Assembly (NCBI GenBank): GCA_963807385.1 | Contig: CAWEBQ010000003.1 | Coordinates: forward strand, 186,001 to 250,000 | Direction: 5' to 3' | Length of the DNA stretch: 64,000 bases | Source: JBDTSW01 sp963807385 | Lineage (GTDB): Bacteria; Actinomycetota; Thermoleophilia; Solirubrobacterales; 70-9 | Shown: positions 17,981-25,696 of the stretch, in pieces | How the letters are laid out: each line of letters opens with the position of its first letter | Position numbering within the stretch: the stretch's first letter is position 1 | Made by a program: the position numbers and the translations under genes | Notes under the pieces: model-generated | The model's database searches: none | What the model was told of the DNA's origin: nothing | What the model saw: only the letters and a program-made list of their open reading frames with translations

Positions 17981-18871
17981 CTACCCGGGGTTCGTAGCCA
18001 CGACGAACCAGACCGACGCGCGGCCCACGATGGAGCCGTCTGGGCGCTGCCAGGAGGCGAAGCGCTCGGCGAGCGCCTCGGCGATCTGCGGACGCAGGCC
18101 CTCGCCGTGCTCACCATTGAGGCGGATCAGCTCGGCGCCCGGTCCGATCGCGAGGAGCGCTTCGACCGCCTGACCCATGTCCTCGCCCACGTCGTAGTCG
18201 AAGTCCCGTGGGTGGAGCTCGATATCCTCAAACCCGGCGGCCTCGAGGATGCCGCGGGTGGTCTCCGGATTCCCGAGTGAAAACGGCCCCGGCCCGCAGG
18301 TATCGGCGTCGTACTGATCGGGGCGAGAGAGGAAGCGCCTGACGACGTCCTCCGGCTCGGCCCAGAGCGGGCTCTCCTCCTTCCGCCGCCAGCAGATCTT
18401 TGCGAGCCTGCCACCGGGCTTCAACGCACCCCGTATCGCGCGCATCGCGGGAACGGGTGCGGCGAAGAACTGCGTCCCCATCCGCGAGAACGCGTAGTCG
18501 TGGACGGGATCCCATTCCGCCGTCTGGGCGTCGGCAACCGCGAACTCGACGTTTCCGACGCCCGCCGCGGCCGCTTCACGGCGCGAGTCCTCGATGAAAT
18601 GCGGCGAGGAGTCGGTGCCGACGGCGAACCCCTCGGGTCCGACGAGCTGGGCAAGCCGCTGGGTCGTGTCGCCGAACCCGCAGCCGATGTCGATGCACCG
18701 CCCGCGCTCCGGCGGCGGGAAGCGCTCGAAGAGCTCCTCCGTGATCCCGCCCAAAGCCTCAACGAAGACCCCGCGATTCTGCTTCCAGCGCTCGTAGAGA
18801 ACCGTGTCCCAGGCCCGAACGGCCTCCTCGTTGAGCGGAGCGACTGCGGTTGAGGGCTGCGCGTGCGTCAC
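17981..18871 (-). CDS. Class I SAM-dependent methyltransferase
   Basis: A 296-residue cytosolic methyltransferase. Motif I is CIDIGCGFGDTTQRL near residues 59-73, the acidic loop is VGTDSSPHFIEDS near 83-95, motif II is FAVADAQTAEW, and the post-motif LKPGGRLAKICWR is near 151-163. The C-terminal third (LHPRDFDYDVGEDMGQAVE) resembles ubiquinone/menaquinone-type and small-molecule methyltransferases rather than rRNA enzymes. It is divergent from the glycosyltransferase operon beginning at 19067, with about 195 nt between starts, so shared regulation is possible. Substrate unknown. Confidence 0.88.
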   Translation of the reverse strand: MTHAQPSTAVAPLNEEAVRAWDTVLYERWKQNRGVFVEALGGITEELFERFPPPERGRCIDIGCGFGDTTQRLAQLVGPEGFAVGTDSSPHFIEDSRREAAAAGVGNVEFAVADAQTAEWDPVHDYAFSRMGTQFFAAPVPAMRAIRGALKPGGRLAKICWRRKEESPLWAEPEDVVRRFLSRPDQYDADTCGPGPFSLGNPETTRGILEAAGFEDIELHPRDFDYDVGEDMGQAVEALLAIGPGAELIRLNGEHGEGLRPQIAEALAERFASWQRPDGSIVGRASVWFVVATNPG

Positions 18872-19066
18872 GTCGCCAAGGCTACTCCGAGGCCCAATCG
18901 CCCGACACCGACGTCAGTCCATGACCCCCCTGAAAAGGTCGCGGTTCCAGGGAATCCGGCCTGTCGCCCGCGGCTCGGTGGGCGATATAGTCGCGCCGGC
19001 GATGGGCGCGGGAGGCAGAACAGGTCTGCGCCTGAGGCAGGGGCGCACGTGCCTGGCCGGGCGCGA

Positions 19067-20017
19067 ATGACCTCAGGCGAGAGACGGGTGAGGGAACTGC
19101 CCGCAACCGGAGACCCTCCGCCGAGCAGCCGTGGAACCCCCGTGTCCCCCGCCGGCGGGAATGGCGCCCCCCCGAAACGGCCGGCTCTCGCGCCGGACGC
19201 GACCGTAAGCGTCGTGATCTGCGCCTTCAATGAAGCGGAGCACATCGGTCGGCTGCTGGCGTCGCTCGCGAACCAGACCCGGCCTCCCGACGAGGTGATC
19301 GTCATCGACGACGGATCGGCCGACGCCACCGCGGTCATCGCCGAATCCCACGGAGCTCTCACCATCCGGGTTCCCCACCGTGGCCCCGCCCGCGGCCGCA
19401 ACCTTGGAGCGCGAATCGCGTCCTGCGACATGTTGATCTTCCTCGATGGGGACATGGCCTGCAGGTCGGGCTTCGTCGAGTGCCTGGTTCGGCCGATAAT
19501 CGCCGGGGCGACCGGCAGCTTCACCCGGGAGATCTACGTGGGCAACCTGTCGAACCGGTGGGCCCGGGCGTACGCCACGATGCGGAGGCTCGACGACGGG
19601 AGGCTCCTCCCGCCCTCCTTTCCGGCGGTCTGGGACAACTTCCGAGCGATCCGTCGGGACGCGTTCTGGAGCGTCGGCGGCAACGACGACGTGGGCTACG
19701 GAGAGGATCGGACCACGGCACGGAAACTGGGCGAGTACGCCGTCGTCGCGCCCGGGGCGGAGTGCCTGCACTTCAACCCGTCGAGCGTCCACGAGATCTT
19801 CACGAACGGACGCTGGATCGGCCGGGGGGCCCAGATTCGCGAGATCTCTCCTCCGTGGCGTGACCACCTGCCCCACCGCGTTCTTCAGTGGACGCTCGCG
19901 GACATCCGTACCGGGGCGCCGGTCGGCGTCGCGATCACGGCGAGAGTCGCTTACCACGTCGGCGTCGCCATCGGGCTGATCGACTCCGCGCTCCGACCCC
20001 ACCGGCACTGGAAGTGA
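19067..20017 (+). CDS. Family 2 glycosyltransferase
   Basis: 316 residues from ATG 19067 (MTSGERRVRELPATG). The first 45 residues are a Pro/Gly-rich, probably unstructured lead, then a GT-A fold: VSVVICAFNEAEHIGRLLAS, EVIVIDDGSADATAV (nucleotide-binding Asp), RGPARGRNLGARIA, and the DxD-type LDGDMACRSGFVE. A GNDDVGYGEDRTTARKLGE segment fits the general base and acceptor region of inverting GT2 enzymes. A short amphipathic C-terminus suggests peripheral membrane association at most. The stop overlaps the next gene's GTG by 4 nt. First gene of a run GT2-GT2-deacetylase/acyltransferase, so a role in building an amino-sugar oligosaccharide is inferred. Confidence 0.88.
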   Translation: MTSGERRVRELPATGDPPPSSRGTPVSPAGGNGAPPKRPALAPDATVSVVICAFNEAEHIGRLLASLANQTRPPDEVIVIDDGSADATAVIAESHGALTIRVPHRGPARGRNLGARIASCDMLIFLDGDMACRSGFVECLVRPIIAGATGSFTREIYVGNLSNRWARAYATMRRLDDGRLLPPSFPAVWDNFRAIRRDAFWSVGGNDDVGYGEDRTTARKLGEYAVVAPGAECLHFNPSSVHEIFTNGRWIGRGAQIREISPPWRDHLPHRVLQWTLADIRTGAPVGVAITARVAYHVGVAIGLIDSALRPHRHWK

Positions 20018-20964
20018 GCTTTTGCGGCCCTGATCAGCAACCGGTCGCGAGCGTCGTGATCTGTGCGTTCCGCGCACGTCCCCGGATCGGGCGCGCCCTC
20101 GGCGCGCTGCGAGAGCAGGATGTCGATGAGCCCTTCGAGGTGATCGCAGTGCTTTCCGGCGAGGACGAGTGCGACACCTATTTGGCCTCGGAGCATCCCG
20201 ACGTCCGGGTCATCTCCTCGCCGACCCGCCTCTATCCCGGGCGCGCGCGCAACCTCGGCGTTCGCGCGGCTAGAGCCCCGGTGATCGCCTTCGTACCGGA
20301 TGACGGGGTGGCCGCCGTGGGCTGGCTGCGCGCCAGGCTTCGTCACCACCACAGGGGCGCGGCGCTGGTCGCCGGAGCGATCTCGAACGGAACCCCGGCC
20401 AGCATCGTCGGCACGGCCGGCTATTACGTCGAGTACACGGCGTCGATGCCCGTCCTGGCCGTTCTCGAGCGCCAGCCGATCCCGCACACCCTGTCCTACG
20501 CGCGTGACGTCTTCGAACGGGCCGGCACGTTTCCGGAGCTCGACGTGCCCGGAGAGGACACACTGTTCAACCAGCGCTGCCTGGCGCTGGGATTCGAGCC
20601 CGTCTTCGAGCCGGCGGCCGTCATGGACCACCTGAATCCGACACGCCTACGCGAGTACCTGAGCCACCAGGCGGGCCACGGACGCGGACTGGTGCGATGC
20701 GTGCTGAGTGGTGTTATCGAGGACCCGTTCCAGCGCGGACGGGGGCTGCCCCTGCTCGCCTGGTCGACGCTCGTGGCCTACCCGCTCCGTCGCTGGCTGC
20801 GGACCCTGCCGCTGGCGAGGCGCGCCGGGTGGGCGCACCTGGAGCGGCTCGCGCTGCTCACGCCGCTCGTCCTCAGCGGCTACTTCGCGGGCGGCTGGGG
20901 CTCTTGGCGCGAGCTGCGAGAACACGAGAGCCGGCGTGCAGGGGATGGTCTCGGGCCCTCATGA
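20014..20964 (+). CDS. Family 2 glycosyltransferase, divergent nucleotide-binding motif
   Basis: 316 residues from a GTG at 20014 that overlaps the preceding stop (GTGA). A GT-A fold is indicated by VASVVICAFRARPRIGRAL, TRLYPGRARNLGVRAARAP, the acidic FVPDDGVAAVGWL (DxD position) and DVPGEDTLFNQRCLALGFE. The usual IDDGS motif is replaced by VIAVLSGEDECD near residues 45-56, so sugar-nucleotide specificity or activity may differ from its neighbour. The C-terminal 60 residues contain two hydrophobic stretches (about 245-262 and 283-300), suggesting membrane attachment. The stop overlaps the start of the deacetylase gene (ATGA). Confidence 0.85.
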   Translation: MSFCGPDQQPVASVVICAFRARPRIGRALGALREQDVDEPFEVIAVLSGEDECDTYLASEHPDVRVISSPTRLYPGRARNLGVRAARAPVIAFVPDDGVAAVGWLRARLRHHHRGAALVAGAISNGTPASIVGTAGYYVEYTASMPVLAVLERQPIPHTLSYARDVFERAGTFPELDVPGEDTLFNQRCLALGFEPVFEPAAVMDHLNPTRLREYLSHQAGHGRGLVRCVLSGVIEDPFQRGRGLPLLAWSTLVAYPLRRWLRTLPLARRAGWAHLERLALLTPLVLSGYFAGGWGSWRELREHESRRAGDGLGPS

Positions 20965-22133
20965 CAGGCGCCGTTCACCTCACCTTCGACGACGGTCCCG
21001 ATGAGATCTGGACCGCGCGAGTTCTCGAGGAGCTCGCGCGCGCCCGCGCGCAAGCGACCTTCTTCCCGATTGGCGAACGCGTCGCGGCGCACCCAGACGT
21101 CGTCGCCCGAGTCCGAGGCGCCGGGCATCAGGTCGAGATGCATTGCATGCGCCACGTCGTTCACTCGCGGTGCTGGCGGGCAACGGCCGAGGAGGACGCC
21201 GACGCCTGCCTCTCGGAGCTCGCCAGGCTGCGGATCACGCCTCGACACTGGCGACCGCCCGGCGGGGGCATGGCCCCCTGGACCCCGGACGTGGCCGCCA
21301 AGCGAGGGCTGCGTCTGGCGGGGTGGTCCGCTGACACCCACGACTGGAGCGGCAACACCGTGGAGGCGATGTTGGAGCACGTGGCGCCGGCCATCGAGGA
21401 GGGCGCCGTCGTCCTCATGCACGACGCCTTGGGGCCCGGCGCCCGGCGCGAGGGTTGCGCCCGCACGGTCGAATTGATCGAGCCGCTCGTGGCGCTGATC
21501 CGCGAGCGCGGCCTCGAGCCGGACGTCCTCGGCGAGGGGTCGCCGTTCCAGGGGCAGGGCTTCACCGTCTTCTCGCCTCGCAGCACCGGACGACCCGCCT
21601 ATCGGCCGCGCCCGAGCGAACCTGAGCTGCGCGTCGCGGTCACCCCCGAGTCCGAGCTCACCGGACCGGACCGAGCCGCGATCGTGAGGCTGATAGCAAC
21701 GGAGTTCGGCCCCATCGGGGCTCAGTACGCCGAGCGCGGGTGGCGAACCATCGAACCGGTCAGCCGGGTGGTGGTGCGTGACGCCGACGTCATCGTCGCT
21801 CAGGGATCGCTCGTTCCGCTCGAATCGGAGCCGGCGGTCCAGCTATACGGGTTGGCGGATGCGGTCGTCGCGTCCGCGCACCGCGGGCGCGGCATCGGCG
21901 CCAGGATCTCGAACGAGCTCGTCGCGGAAGCCTGGCGCCGCGGCGCCGAGATGATCCTCTCGGACTCGATCGATCTCGAACGAGCGCTCACCGCGATCGG
22001 ATTCGAGCCGGTGCCCCGTTTCAACTGCTACTACGAGCGCGGCGGCGCCTGCCACTGCCGGCGGCACTGGCTCGCGGCGTTCCGCTCCGGCCCGCCCGGC
22101 GGCCGGCTTCGGCTTGCCGAGGGAGACTTCTAG
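20961..22133 (+). CDS. Fused NodB-type polysaccharide deacetylase and GNAT (NodA-like?) acyltransferase
   Basis: A 390-residue two-domain protein. Residues 5-205 are a CE4 carbohydrate deacetylase: TFDDGP (D10 base, D11 metal), H61-x3-H65 metal ligands, WRPPGG near 97-102, DTHDWSG at 125-131 and VLMHDA at 151-156. All five NodB motifs are present. Residues 223-370 are a GNAT-fold acyltransferase with the acyl-CoA loop HRGRGIGARIS at 307-317. Its opening (PESELTGPDR, then FGPIGA near 249-254) recalls the ESEL...YGPTGA region of rhizobial NodA as I remember it. NodA N-acylates the amine that NodB exposes, so the fusion makes sense as one catalytic unit. Domain calls are strong; the NodA link is by-eye inference. 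A generic N-acetyltransferase is the alternative. Confidence 0.85.
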   Translation: MTGAVHLTFDDGPDEIWTARVLEELARARAQATFFPIGERVAAHPDVVARVRGAGHQVEMHCMRHVVHSRCWRATAEEDADACLSELARLRITPRHWRPPGGGMAPWTPDVAAKRGLRLAGWSADTHDWSGNTVEAMLEHVAPAIEEGAVVLMHDALGPGARREGCARTVELIEPLVALIRERGLEPDVLGEGSPFQGQGFTVFSPRSTGRPAYRPRPSEPELRVAVTPESELTGPDRAAIVRLIATEFGPIGAQYAERGWRTIEPVSRVVVRDADVIVAQGSLVPLESEPAVQLYGLADAVVASAHRGRGIGARISNELVAEAWRRGAEMILSDSIDLERALTAIGFEPVPRFNCYYERGGACHCRRHWLAAFRSGPPGGRLRLAEGDF

Positions 22134-22229
22134 GTGGGGCGACCCACCCGGTGTCGGGAAGGGGCAGCCCGCCGTGCGGCGGCCCGGACGATGCGCCCAT
22201 AGGCTCCCCACGCAGATGGGACGGCTGCG

Positions 22230-23975
22230 ATGAAGGACGAGGAACGGGGATCACGGCGCCCGCTGTTGGTCGGGGCCGCGTTGACCCTCATCATGGGGAC
22301 GATCACCGTGCTGGCAATCGTCAGCGGGCTGCTCTCGAGGGTCCACGAGATAGGCGGAGAGCGTGGCGGCACGCTTCGCGTGCTCGCGGTGAAGAGGGTC
22401 GGCGACCTCGATCCGGCCCGGGTATCGACCGCCTTCGGCGCCTCGCTGCTGCACGCGACGCTTCGGACCCCCTACGCCTTCCAGCCCGACCAGGGCATCG
22501 TCTCGGACCTCGCACTCGGGCCCGCCGAGATATCGGACGACAGCACGCGGCTCGAGCTTACGGTTCGTCCCGACGTGCGCTTCGCACCGCCGGTGGACAG
22601 GACGGTGACCTCGGACGACTTCGCCTACGCGATAGAGCGCGGCTTCCTGCCGAGCGTCGATTCCCCCTACGCGGCGTACTACTTCAAGACGATCAGCGGA
22701 GTGCGTGCGTTTCGCGGCGGCGAGACGGAGACGATCTCGGGCCTGAAGACGCCCGACGACGAAACGCTGGTGATCGAGCTGACCGCCCCCGTCGCACGAA
22801 CGATCGCGCAGGCCCTGACGCTGCCGATGACGGCTCCGGTCCCGCGTGAGTACGCATCTCGCTTCGACACCAAACGGGTCTCCACCTACGCTCGGCGCCA
22901 GGTCGCGACCGGCCCGTACCGCTTCGAGCCGGACGAGCACGGCCTGATCCCGGGCCGAAACGCTCGCGCGCTCACCCTGGCACGTAACCCTGCCTGGGAT
23001 CCCGAGACGGACTTTCGCCCCGCCTTCGTGAACCGGATCTCGGTGGAGCCGGCGCCGAACGAGGAACTGGCCACCGAGGACGTCCTCGAGGGCCGGGATT
23101 CGATCTCGGGCGACTTCGAGGCGAGCCCGGAGGCCTTGGACGAGGCGCTTTCGAGGTCCGCGGACCAAGTCCAGTTGACGGACTCCGGAACGATCCGGTT
23201 CATCTCGCTCAACACCACGGTGCCGCCCCTCAACGATGTCGACGTTCGCCGCGCGATCACCGCCGCGTTCAATCAGCGGGCCGCCAGGCGCGCTCTCGGG
23301 GGCCCGGTGGTGGGCCGCATCCCGACCCACTGGATACCGCCCGGCGTGCCCGGCTTCGAGGAGGCCGGCGGAGAGCAGGGGACCGCCGTGGACTTTCTGG
23401 CCTACCCCAGCGGCAAGCCGCGGCTCGCGCGCGAGTACATGCGCGCGGCGGGCTATCCCACGGGACGCTATGACGGCGACGCATCGCTGGTCGCGATCGG
23501 CGAGAGGAGCCGGTTCACACGCGAGATCAAGCCCCACGTCGAGCGGGCATTCCGGCTGCTGGGGATCCCGATCAGCGTCCGCGTCATCAGCGACGTGCGG
23601 GCGGAGAAGCTGTGCGGGACCTTGAGGACGACCCCCGACCTGTGCCTCACCGGGAGCTGGGTAAAGGACTTCGACGACGCTGTCAGCATCCTGCCGCCGC
23701 TGTTCTCCGGCTCGGGGATCCGGGAGCGCAACAACGTCAACTACTCACTGCTCGACGACAACGCCATCGACGCGGCGATGAGGAACGCTAGCCGTACGAC
23801 GGGCGCCGCCGATCGGGCCGAGAGCTGGGCGGACGCCGACCGGGTGTTGACCGCGTTTGCGCCCGGGATACCGATCGTTTGGGATCGCTACCCACTGGTT
23901 CGCTCGCGTGACGTCAAGGCGATCGCGGACTCGGAGTTGGGGCAGTGGGACCTCTCGTTCACATCGCTGCGATGA
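22230..23975 (+). CDS. ABC-type peptide/oligomer solute-binding protein (family 5), membrane-anchored
   Basis: A 581-residue extracytoplasmic binding protein of the OppA/DppA family. The N-terminus has one hydrophobic helix (about residues 12-33) with no lipobox cysteine, so it is either signal-anchored or cleaved. GGTLRVLAVKRVGDLDPARV opens the domain. SDDFAYAIERGF, ATGPYRFEPDE, IRFISLNTTVPPLNDVDVRRAITAAF and LCLTGSWVKDFDDAV fit the family in order. No OppBC permease or OppDF ATPase is nearby; instead it is overlapped (ATGA) by an exporter-type ABC pair. That pairing is unusual and suggests capture or chaperoning of an exported product, or an orphan sensor. It follows the deacetylase by 96 nt containing short GC hairpins. 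Confidence 0.87.
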   Translation: MKDEERGSRRPLLVGAALTLIMGTITVLAIVSGLLSRVHEIGGERGGTLRVLAVKRVGDLDPARVSTAFGASLLHATLRTPYAFQPDQGIVSDLALGPAEISDDSTRLELTVRPDVRFAPPVDRTVTSDDFAYAIERGFLPSVDSPYAAYYFKTISGVRAFRGGETETISGLKTPDDETLVIELTAPVARTIAQALTLPMTAPVPREYASRFDTKRVSTYARRQVATGPYRFEPDEHGLIPGRNARALTLARNPAWDPETDFRPAFVNRISVEPAPNEELATEDVLEGRDSISGDFEASPEALDEALSRSADQVQLTDSGTIRFISLNTTVPPLNDVDVRRAITAAFNQRAARRALGGPVVGRIPTHWIPPGVPGFEEAGGEQGTAVDFLAYPSGKPRLAREYMRAAGYPTGRYDGDASLVAIGERSRFTREIKPHVERAFRLLGIPISVRVISDVRAEKLCGTLRTTPDLCLTGSWVKDFDDAVSILPPLFSGSGIRERNNVNYSLLDDNAIDAAMRNASRTTGAADRAESWADADRVLTAFAPGIPIVWDRYPLVRSRDVKAIADSELGQWDLSFTSLR

Positions 23976-25696
23976 ACGACGCCCCGCCCCCAACCTCCAT
24001 CCGCCTGCTGGTTTGGGCACTTCGGCCGCACTGGCGGCGGGTCGCGATGGTGACCCTGCTCACGGTGGTGCAGGTCGCTGGGTCGATCACGCTGCCGTTG
24101 CTGATCGGTCGGGCGATCAATCAGATCACGCTAGGGCTGACGCACGACCTGAGGGTGACGGCCGCCTTGATCGTCCTGCTCAGCATCGTGCTGGCGATCC
24201 TCTACGCGATCCAGGAGATGCTTGCCGCCCGGCTATCGCTGCGAGTCGAGCGCGAGGTTCGCGACCGCCTCTACGCCCACCTCCACGCCGTCGAGCCTGG
24301 AGTCATGCACCGGCAGTCCACGGGTCCCCTTGTGACGCTCGTGACCGCCGACCTGATCCCGATCTCGACGTTCCTCGGCCTGCAGCTTTCGCGGCTGATC
24401 TGGGCCGCGATGGTTCTCGTCGCCTCCGCCGCGGTGATGCTTGCACTCGAGCCACTGCTCGCAGTGCTCGCCCTCGCGCCCGCACCTCTTGCGGTGATGG
24501 CGATCCTGCGCTTTCGCAGCGTCGGCGGACCGCTCGTGGCGCGGTATCGACAGCGAATGGCGGAGCTGACGGGGCTGGTCCAGCAGACGATCGGCGGGGT
24601 CGCGGCGATTCGCGCCTACGGTCGGGAGGCCTACGAGATGGAGCGCTTTCGGGCCGCCAGCGCGAACGCCCTCGATGAGGCGCTCGCCAACAACCGCACG
24701 CTCGCGCGCTTCAGCCCAACGCTCGTAGTCCTGCCGAACATCGGCTCTGCCGTAGTGGTCGTCGTCGGCGGATTGGTGGCGATTCAGGGCGGCCTTTCGG
24801 TCGTGGACTTTTCGGTCTTCTTCACCTATCTGGTGATGCTCGTGCCGGCGATCCAGATGCTGGGCTTGGTGCTGGGCCAGGGCCAGCTCGCGATCACCTG
24901 CGCGGACCGCGTGTGCGAGGGGTTCGCCCATCCCGTGCAGACCAGCGCGGACAAGGCGCTGGATCGGGGCCCCTCGAGCGTCGACCTCGGGGGGGTCCAC
25001 GTCGAGTCGCCGGATGGGCGGACGGTGATCGAGGACGTGGGCTTGCAGGTGCCGCCGGGCGGCACGATCGCCGTGGTGGGAACGACCGGGTCGGGAAAGT
25101 CCGTTCTGCTGCGTCTGGTCAACCGGCTGGCCGATGCTTCGGCGGGATCCGTGGAGATCGGCGGCACGACGGTCGAGCACATCGACCTCTCATCTCTCCG
25201 CAGCGCGGTTGCGTCCGCCGGTTCGGACGAGTTCCTCTTCGCGGGCACGATCAGGGAGAACATCGCGTTCGCCCGCTCGAGCACCTCCGCCGACGAGGTC
25301 GAGGCCGCCGCCCGGCGCGCCCAGGCTCACGACTTCATCTCCGAGCTCCCGGACGCCTACGACACCGTCATCGGCGACCGCGGCGCCGGCCTGTCCGGTG
25401 GACAGCGCCAGCGCGTGGCCCTCGCCCGCGCGCTGCTCGCGCAACCCTCCGTGTTGCTTCTCGACAATGCCACGGGAGCTCTCGATTCCGTCACCGAGGC
25501 GGCCGTCGTGGAACAGCTCCACGACGCGGAAGGAGAAGACCTGCCGACGCGGATCATGGTCGGGTACCGCCCCGTCCTGCTCAGCCGCGCCGATGAGGTG
25601 ATCGTCCTCGACGGTGGGCGGGTGATCGCCCGCGGCACACATGCGGAGCTGCTGAAGACGAACCAGCACTACCGGGATCTGGTGGGCCACGAATGA
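23972..25696 (+). CDS. ABC exporter half-transporter with degenerate ATP site (subunit 1)
   Basis: 574 residues from ATG 23972, overlapping the previous stop. The N-terminal six-helix type I exporter domain (about 1-310) is followed by an ATPase domain. Walker A GTTGSGKS starts near 370 and the signature LSGGQRQR is intact. The Walker B aspartate D498 is followed by N499 where the catalytic glutamate should be (LLLDNATG instead of LLLDEATS). The switch histidine is replaced by Y532 (MVGYRP instead of IAHRL). These substitutions are typical of the non-hydrolytic member of heterodimeric exporters such as BmrC/TM287. The partner gene follows with a 4-nt overlap. Substrate unknown; context suggests a glycoconjugate. 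Confidence 0.9.
   Translation: MNDAPPPTSIRLLVWALRPHWRRVAMVTLLTVVQVAGSITLPLLIGRAINQITLGLTHDLRVTAALIVLLSIVLAILYAIQEMLAARLSLRVEREVRDRLYAHLHAVEPGVMHRQSTGPLVTLVTADLIPISTFLGLQLSRLIWAAMVLVASAAVMLALEPLLAVLALAPAPLAVMAILRFRSVGGPLVARYRQRMAELTGLVQQTIGGVAAIRAYGREAYEMERFRAASANALDEALANNRTLARFSPTLVVLPNIGSAVVVVVGGLVAIQGGLSVVDFSVFFTYLVMLVPAIQMLGLVLGQGQLAITCADRVCEGFAHPVQTSADKALDRGPSSVDLGGVHVESPDGRTVIEDVGLQVPPGGTIAVVGTTGSGKSVLLRLVNRLADASAGSVEIGGTTVEHIDLSSLRSAVASAGSDEFLFAGTIRENIAFARSSTSADEVEAAARRAQAHDFISELPDAYDTVIGDRGAGLSGGQRQRVALARALLAQPSVLLLDNATGALDSVTEAAVVEQLHDAEGEDLPTRIMVGYRPVLLSRADEVIVLDGGRVIARGTHAELLKTNQHYRDLVGHE

Noticed and set aside
22134..22229. Small GC hairpins (GTGGG/CCCAC and CCGCCG/CGGCGG) as a terminator splitting the glycoconjugate operon
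   Set aside because: No T run follows and stems are short; at this GC content they are expected by chance, so an operon break is not supported.
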